Source of the DNA: AV80 sp035536995
GTDB taxonomy: Bacteria; Verrucomicrobiota; Verrucomicrobiia; Chthoniobacterales; UBA10450
Length of the DNA: 64,000 nucleotides
Direction of reading: 5' to 3'
Assembly (NCBI GenBank): GCA_035536995.1
Contig: DATLNB010000041.1
Span: forward strand, 1-64,000
Shown here: one piece after another, positions 60,238-64,000 of the stretch
Layout of the letters: every line of letters starts with the position of its first letter
Position numbering within the stretch: the first letter of the stretch is position 1
Program-made: the position numbers and the translations under genes
Notes under the pieces: model-generated
Told to the model about the DNA's origin: nothing
The model's database searches: none
What the model saw: only the letters and a program-made list of their open reading frames with translations

Positions 60238-61158
60238 ATGGAGATCATCGTGCTCGGCGCCGGCGCAATCGGCAGTCTTTACGGCGCCAAGCTTGCGGAT
60301 AAGCACGACGTTACCCTCATCGGGCGGCCCGCTCACGTCGCGGCGATCAACGCCAGCGGTCTGCACATTGCAGGCATCGAAACGGCCGTCGTCGCGGTGC
60401 GGGCGGTGACAGCAATCGATAAGATCAGCCCCGAGACTCTGGTTCTGCTGACGACAAAACTCCCCGATAGCGCTACCGCGTTGGCCGCAATCCAGCCATT
60501 TGTCCGCGATGACACAACCATTCTTTGTCTGCAAAACGGCCTGGGCACCGAAGAGATTGCGCGGAGAGCTCTCGGAAAGCGCGGCGTAATCCTGCGCGGC
60601 ATCACTCAGGTTGGGGCGATCTTCGCCGGACCCGGAATGATCCAATTTATGGCCCGCGGTTACACGTTGATCGAGCGACACCCAAGAAGTGAGTCAATCG
60701 CGGCCGCGCTCACGGCGGCAGGCCTTGATTGCCGGATCTCCGATGACATCGAAAAAGACGTTTGGCACAAGCTGGTGATCAATTGTGTGGTCAACCCGAT
60801 TACCGCCATCATGGGATGCGAAGTGAGCGGAATCGCGAATCCAGGGCTTGATCCCCTGAGCCAGCTTGTCATCGACGAATGCCTCGCAGTTGGTCAGGCT
60901 CGTGGGCATTCATTCGAGATGGACTTCCTCAGTGAGATCAGGGAGTTCTTCAGGCCGTCGCACAACATCGCTTCAATGTTGCAGGATCTGAGACGCGCCC
61001 GCCGAACTGAAATCGATTACATGAACGCCGCCGTGGCCGCCGCCGGGCGCGAGCACGGGATCCCGTGCCCGGTCAATTCCGCTCTCGCCGGGATCATCAA
61101 GGCCATGGAAGCGCGCTCATTGTTCCCAGAGAAAATGTTCGAGGCGCAACCGGGTTAG
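60238..61158 (+). CDS. panE: Ketopantoate reductase (2-dehydropantoate 2-reductase)
   Basis: The product has 306 residues from ATG 60238. It reduces 2-dehydropantoate to pantoate with NADPH in pantothenate/CoA synthesis; cytoplasmic. The Rossmann motif GAGAIGSLYGAKLAD, the LLTTKLPDSATALAAIQPFV segment, CLQNGLGTEEIA, and the Lys-containing KDVWHKLVINCVVNPITAI are in the expected order. Paralogous reductases of this fold also act on other 2-oxo acids, so the name is likely but not certain. The end overlaps the convergent TPR gene by 42 bases. Confidence 0.85.
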   Translation: MEIIVLGAGAIGSLYGAKLADKHDVTLIGRPAHVAAINASGLHIAGIETAVVAVRAVTAIDKISPETLVLLTTKLPDSATALAAIQPFVRDDTTILCLQNGLGTEEIARRALGKRGVILRGITQVGAIFAGPGMIQFMARGYTLIERHPRSESIAAALTAAGLDCRISDDIEKDVWHKLVINCVVNPITAIMGCEVSGIANPGLDPLSQLVIDECLAVGQARGHSFEMDFLSEIREFFRPSHNIASMLQDLRRARRTEIDYMNAAVAAAGREHGIPCPVNSALAGIIKAMEARSLFPEKMFEAQPG

Positions 61159-63621
61159 ACGGGATTTTGCTTCATCGCTGCGCGCTCCGCCGACAGAGGC
61201 CAACTTCTGATAAACCACGGCAGCCGGTTGCCATTTGGCTTCCTCTTCCAGGAGACGAGCCGCATTGAAGCCAGCTTTGTAGTACCAAAAGAATTCGCGC
61301 TGCGGCCGATCCGGCCGCGATTCGTTCTCGAGGATTTCGTAGAACGTTGCGAGGGCGTTCTCCCGCTCTGCGCGTTTCTCCAGGCAGATACCTTTTTTGA
61401 ACAGGGCCTGGTTCCGCCAGTGCATTGGCAAATCCTTCTGGGAGGCGAGTTGATCGTAAATTTCAATCGCGCGCTGGTAGTTATCCGGATTCGCCTCACC
61501 GGATTCATAAAGAATGTCGCCTTTCCCGCAGAGGGCCTCGCGCTTTTCCTCCGGCTTCGCATTTCCCTGGAGGACTTCGTCGTAAAGCGTGGCCGCGTCG
61601 TCTGACTTCCCGAGTCTACGCTCGATCACCGCCTGCTCGTTGCGAGCGGCCCACTTCAGCTCGCCATTCTTCTTCACTACCTCGTCCAGGAGGACCAGAG
61701 CGCGATCCAGTGATTGGGCGGCCATGCTTTGGGTGGCAGATTTTGCCGCGAAGAAGAGAGCCCGCTCGGTAAACGGACCGCGGGGATTGTCCTGCGCCAG
61801 AATTTCGAATTGAGTCTGGGCATTCGGAAAATCCTGTTGTCGATAATAGGTTTCCGCCAGTTTCATCCGGACGTCTGCGGCGCTTGAAGACGCCGGATAC
61901 TTGCGAAGAAAATCTGTGGCTGGGGCAATCACTTTCGCACTGTCGGGTATCGAAGCGGCGTCCTCCAGCCAGACCACGAGATAATCGGCTCGCTCGGTTG
62001 CCGCCGGCGACGGATCACTTTTGCGGGCGAGCTCGAGATGCTGGCGTGCCGCATCGAACCGGGGCGGAATACCATGGAAGGCGAGCTCGGCCAGGGCGAC
62101 ACGAGCATCCGCCAATCGCTTGTGGCGTGGAAACTGGCGCACGAATCCCTCAAGGGTTTCAGACGCCTTTTGGTTGCCCTGCGCAGCCTGGGTTAGCCCT
62201 TCCTCCAACAGGAGATCGCCCCGAGTTTCCTCGCCGTCTGGGCCAGCCGCTGTGGTGGCGGCGACGAAGCGGACGTCGTTGTTTTCCTGGAGCCACGCGA
62301 GAGACGCGTTGAAGAGTGCGGCCCCGCGGGCTGAGGGGGTCCTGCGCGCTACCTGCTCGAAGGCTTCGGCCGCTTTTTCAAAGTGTCTCGCCTGGTATTG
62401 GACGTGAGCAATGAGAAGCTCGATTCGCTCGAGCCATGGCCCGGACGGCTGATGGGTCCGCGCCTCCTCCAGGATTGCCACCGCATCGTCGAAATGCCGG
62501 TCTTCAAGTTCCATTTCGGCGTATTCGAAGAGGCCCTGCGCGAGGGCGGGGAGCTGGGCCCGGTTCTCCCGCAATTGAACGTAGGCGCGGCGGGCGGTAT
62601 CCCTTCGCCCGGCCCGCAGCTCGTTCCGAGCGAGATACCAAAGGGCGAGGGCACGCCTTGGTTGAGCCGGGTCGTTCCCCCAGCGGCTTAGCTCCTGGCT
62701 CGAAGCCTGGGACTGGGCAGCGTAAAGTTGATCGAGTTTCTCGAAGGTTGTCGGGAGCTCTGGATCGGTCGGATGGTGCTCGATAAAATCTTCCAGAGGG
62801 TCATCGCCGGCTTCCGGTGTTCGCAATTGCAGGTGCGATTCTCCGATCGCGCACAATGTCGCGACGAGCACGGCCCGGGTGGCGCCTTCCGGGCGGCGAA
62901 GGATGGTCTGGTAAAGTTCGAGTGCACGCTCGTGGTGGTTGAGCTGCGCTTCAAGACGGCCCTGCAGGTAACGTTTCTCTTTCTTGTCCCCGAGCGCGGC
63001 CGGTCGGGTCTTATCGAGGACCCGGCGGGCCCCTGCACCGTCGCCTTTGTCGAGCAGCAGCTCGATCGAGCACAACTGGGCGCGATCATTCCATTGTGGG
63101 TCTCCGAGAAGCGAAGCGTACATCTCAAGCGACTCATCAAATCGCCGGAGCGCCCGCAACGCCTCGGCCTGACCCGCGACCGCGGTCGCGCGAAGGGGCG
63201 GCGCTATCCGGCTGGCCGCCTGTTGATAAAAAGGGAGCGCCTCACTCCAGCGCCGGAGGTGGGCGAGGCCCTGGGCCCGCCACAGGGGAGTCGGCGGCAA
63301 ATCTTGTAATTCCGGAAGCTCCAGCAGCTTCAAGCCTTCATCCGTTTTTCCGGCCGCGAGTAGCGCTTCCGCAAGCTTCGCGGTCACGGCCCTTCTGTCC
63401 GCGTCGCTAAGTTTGCCGCGAAGAAGCGCGCGCAGGCGCATCACCGCGACTTCCGGCATCCCTTCTTCAAACGGACGAACGGCTGCGGTCCAGCCCTCGA
63501 TCTCGGCTGTGCGGCCTTCCAGCGGACAGAGGGCGCACGCGAACACCATGGCCGCTTTGGCTAATTCCAAGCGAGCGAGGCGCCGGCCAATCACCCTGGA
63601 GGCTCCTTTCATGCGCGCCAT
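61117..63621 (-). CDS. Large periplasmic TPR protein
   Basis: The product has 834 residues from ATG 63621; upstream in-frame residues to 63693 lack signal character. The N-terminus (RLARLELAKAAMVFACALCP) looks like a signal peptide. At least fifteen TPR-like helix pairs follow (LLALGKTDEG-type, DFPNAQTQFEILAQDNPRGP, ADVRMKLAETYYRQQDFPNA), with no enzymatic domain. Such proteins scaffold envelope complexes (BamD/YbgF-like, pilus or secretion assembly). No partner is visible next door. The 3' end overlaps panE on the other strand. Confidence 0.8.
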   Translation of the reverse strand: MARMKGASRVIGRRLARLELAKAAMVFACALCPLEGRTAEIEGWTAAVRPFEEGMPEVAVMRLRALLRGKLSDADRRAVTAKLAEALLAAGKTDEGLKLLELPELQDLPPTPLWRAQGLAHLRRWSEALPFYQQAASRIAPPLRATAVAGQAEALRALRRFDESLEMYASLLGDPQWNDRAQLCSIELLLDKGDGAGARRVLDKTRPAALGDKKEKRYLQGRLEAQLNHHERALELYQTILRRPEGATRAVLVATLCAIGESHLQLRTPEAGDDPLEDFIEHHPTDPELPTTFEKLDQLYAAQSQASSQELSRWGNDPAQPRRALALWYLARNELRAGRRDTARRAYVQLRENRAQLPALAQGLFEYAEMELEDRHFDDAVAILEEARTHQPSGPWLERIELLIAHVQYQARHFEKAAEAFEQVARRTPSARGAALFNASLAWLQENNDVRFVAATTAAGPDGEETRGDLLLEEGLTQAAQGNQKASETLEGFVRQFPRHKRLADARVALAELAFHGIPPRFDAARQHLELARKSDPSPAATERADYLVVWLEDAASIPDSAKVIAPATDFLRKYPASSSAADVRMKLAETYYRQQDFPNAQTQFEILAQDNPRGPFTERALFFAAKSATQSMAAQSLDRALVLLDEVVKKNGELKWAARNEQAVIERRLGKSDDAATLYDEVLQGNAKPEEKREALCGKGDILYESGEANPDNYQRAIEIYDQLASQKDLPMHWRNQALFKKGICLEKRAERENALATFYEILENESRPDRPQREFFWYYKAGFNAARLLEEEAKWQPAAVVYQKLASVGGARSDEAKSRLTRLRLEHFLWEQ

Positions 63622-63731
63622 TGTAGAATGTCTGTCCCCGCCGAACAACCCGACGAGCGGGGCTCTGCCGCCAGCCCGTAGATCACCTTGCACACGGTTT
63701 GCTTTGGATTAAACCGTCCACCCCTTCAAAC

Positions 63732-64000
63732 ATGATCGACCAGGAAAAGTTTAACCACCTTGCCGCCCTCGCCTGCCGATGGGCCGAGGCCCAGGAAGCT
63801 TACGGGCTCGAGCATGGGGTTTCGCTGACCGCCCGCCAGCGATCCGACGCGGAGCTGGCCGGGGTTCGATGCCCTGATCGTGTCCGGATTCTCGTGATGG
63901 ATCGTATTCCACTCCCTGACGACACGGAGCTCGCCGAAGCCGCACGCCAGGCGCAAATCATCACCGATGCGTCACGCGCTGTCGCGATTGGCTACGCCAT
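63732..64000 (+). CDS. N-terminal part of a gene cut by the right window edge
   Basis: From ATG 63732 the frame stays open to the window end (89 codons plus two bases): MIDQEKFNHLAALACRWAEA, then QEAYGLEHGVSLTARQRSDA, and later VRILVMDRIPLPDDTELAEA. There is no signal peptide; the helical Ala/Glu-rich composition is normal for this genome. Divergent from the TPR gene with 110 bases between starts. The family is not recognised from this fragment. Confidence 0.7.
   Translation, partial: MIDQEKFNHLAALACRWAEAQEAYGLEHGVSLTARQRSDAELAGVRCPDRVRILVMDRIPLPDDTELAEAARQAQIITDASRAVAIGYA

Overview
The window is a 64 kb GC-rich, Gram-negative bacterial chromosome segment. It most likely comes from Verrucomicrobiota, order Chthoniobacterales ('Spartobacteria'). 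This is inferred from the recurrent C-terminal 'LANISTRG...TGDNVLIAG' domain, bacterial TMTC-like TPR glycosyltransferases, secreted peptidoglycan-binding paralogues, pseudopilins ending in FWSPxN and repeat-filled spacers. No rRNA or marker gene is present to prove the lineage, and no complete phage, plasmid, IS element or CRISPR array was seen.

Layout. 1-7.8 kb: an AI-2E/PerM-type transporter, three paralogous secreted peptidoglycan-binding proteins, a double-TIR protein, a small basic secreted protein and a frameshifted membrane-protein remnant. 8-17 kb: three large secreted proteins sharing the C-terminal LANISTRG domain (Ser-Pro stalk protein, DUF4394 protein, CSLREX/beta-helix protein), with small genes and a frameshifted CsbD-like pseudogene between them. 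17-32 kb: mostly metabolism and housekeeping, with gamma-glutamyltransferase, a fatty acid desaturase, an MgtE-type transporter, a YdeI-like protein, a PaoABC-type molybdenum aldehyde oxidoreductase, tRNA-Val(GAC), an excisionase-HTH/receiver protein, a methyltransferase, fumarase C, a VOC protein, an MBL-fold hydrolase and a coupled pair of unknown genes. 33-39.5 kb: an envelope operon with two tandem secreted glycan-binding-type proteins coupled to a three-domain enzyme (UPF0489 + NlpC/P60 + CapA), then a transglutaminase-like gene overlapping an orphan tail-sheath C-terminal fragment, then tRNA-Ser(CGA). 39.9-45.5 kb: B12-dependent ribonucleotide reductase, a DUF6941 protein and a long acyl-CoA dehydrogenase with a structured leader. 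45.5-60.2 kb: a glycosylation island of six polytopic glycosyltransferase-type proteins (two of them bacterial TMTC-like), an O-acyltransferase and a GT2-methyltransferase fusion around two tandem pseudopilins. 60-64 kb: ketopantoate reductase, a large periplasmic TPR protein and a gene cut by the window edge.

Two themes stand out. First, the spacers of the left half (about 0.05-31.5 kb) hold several families of short repeats: degenerate 7-bp-periodic arrays (GGAAGTA, CTAAAGG, GTGATCA, CCAAGCT types), a dispersed element of about 110 bp, an AAGCTGGAGCTT-centred palindrome and small hairpins ending in CTACA. The heptamer arrays are not seen right of 31.5 kb. Second, the right half is rich in envelope biology. 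The glycosyltransferases around the pilin pair suggest, by inference only, a pilin or surface-protein O-glycosylation system, and the UPF0489-NlpC/P60-CapA fusion with its two glycan-binding partners looks like an uncharacterised secreted glycan or peptide processing system.
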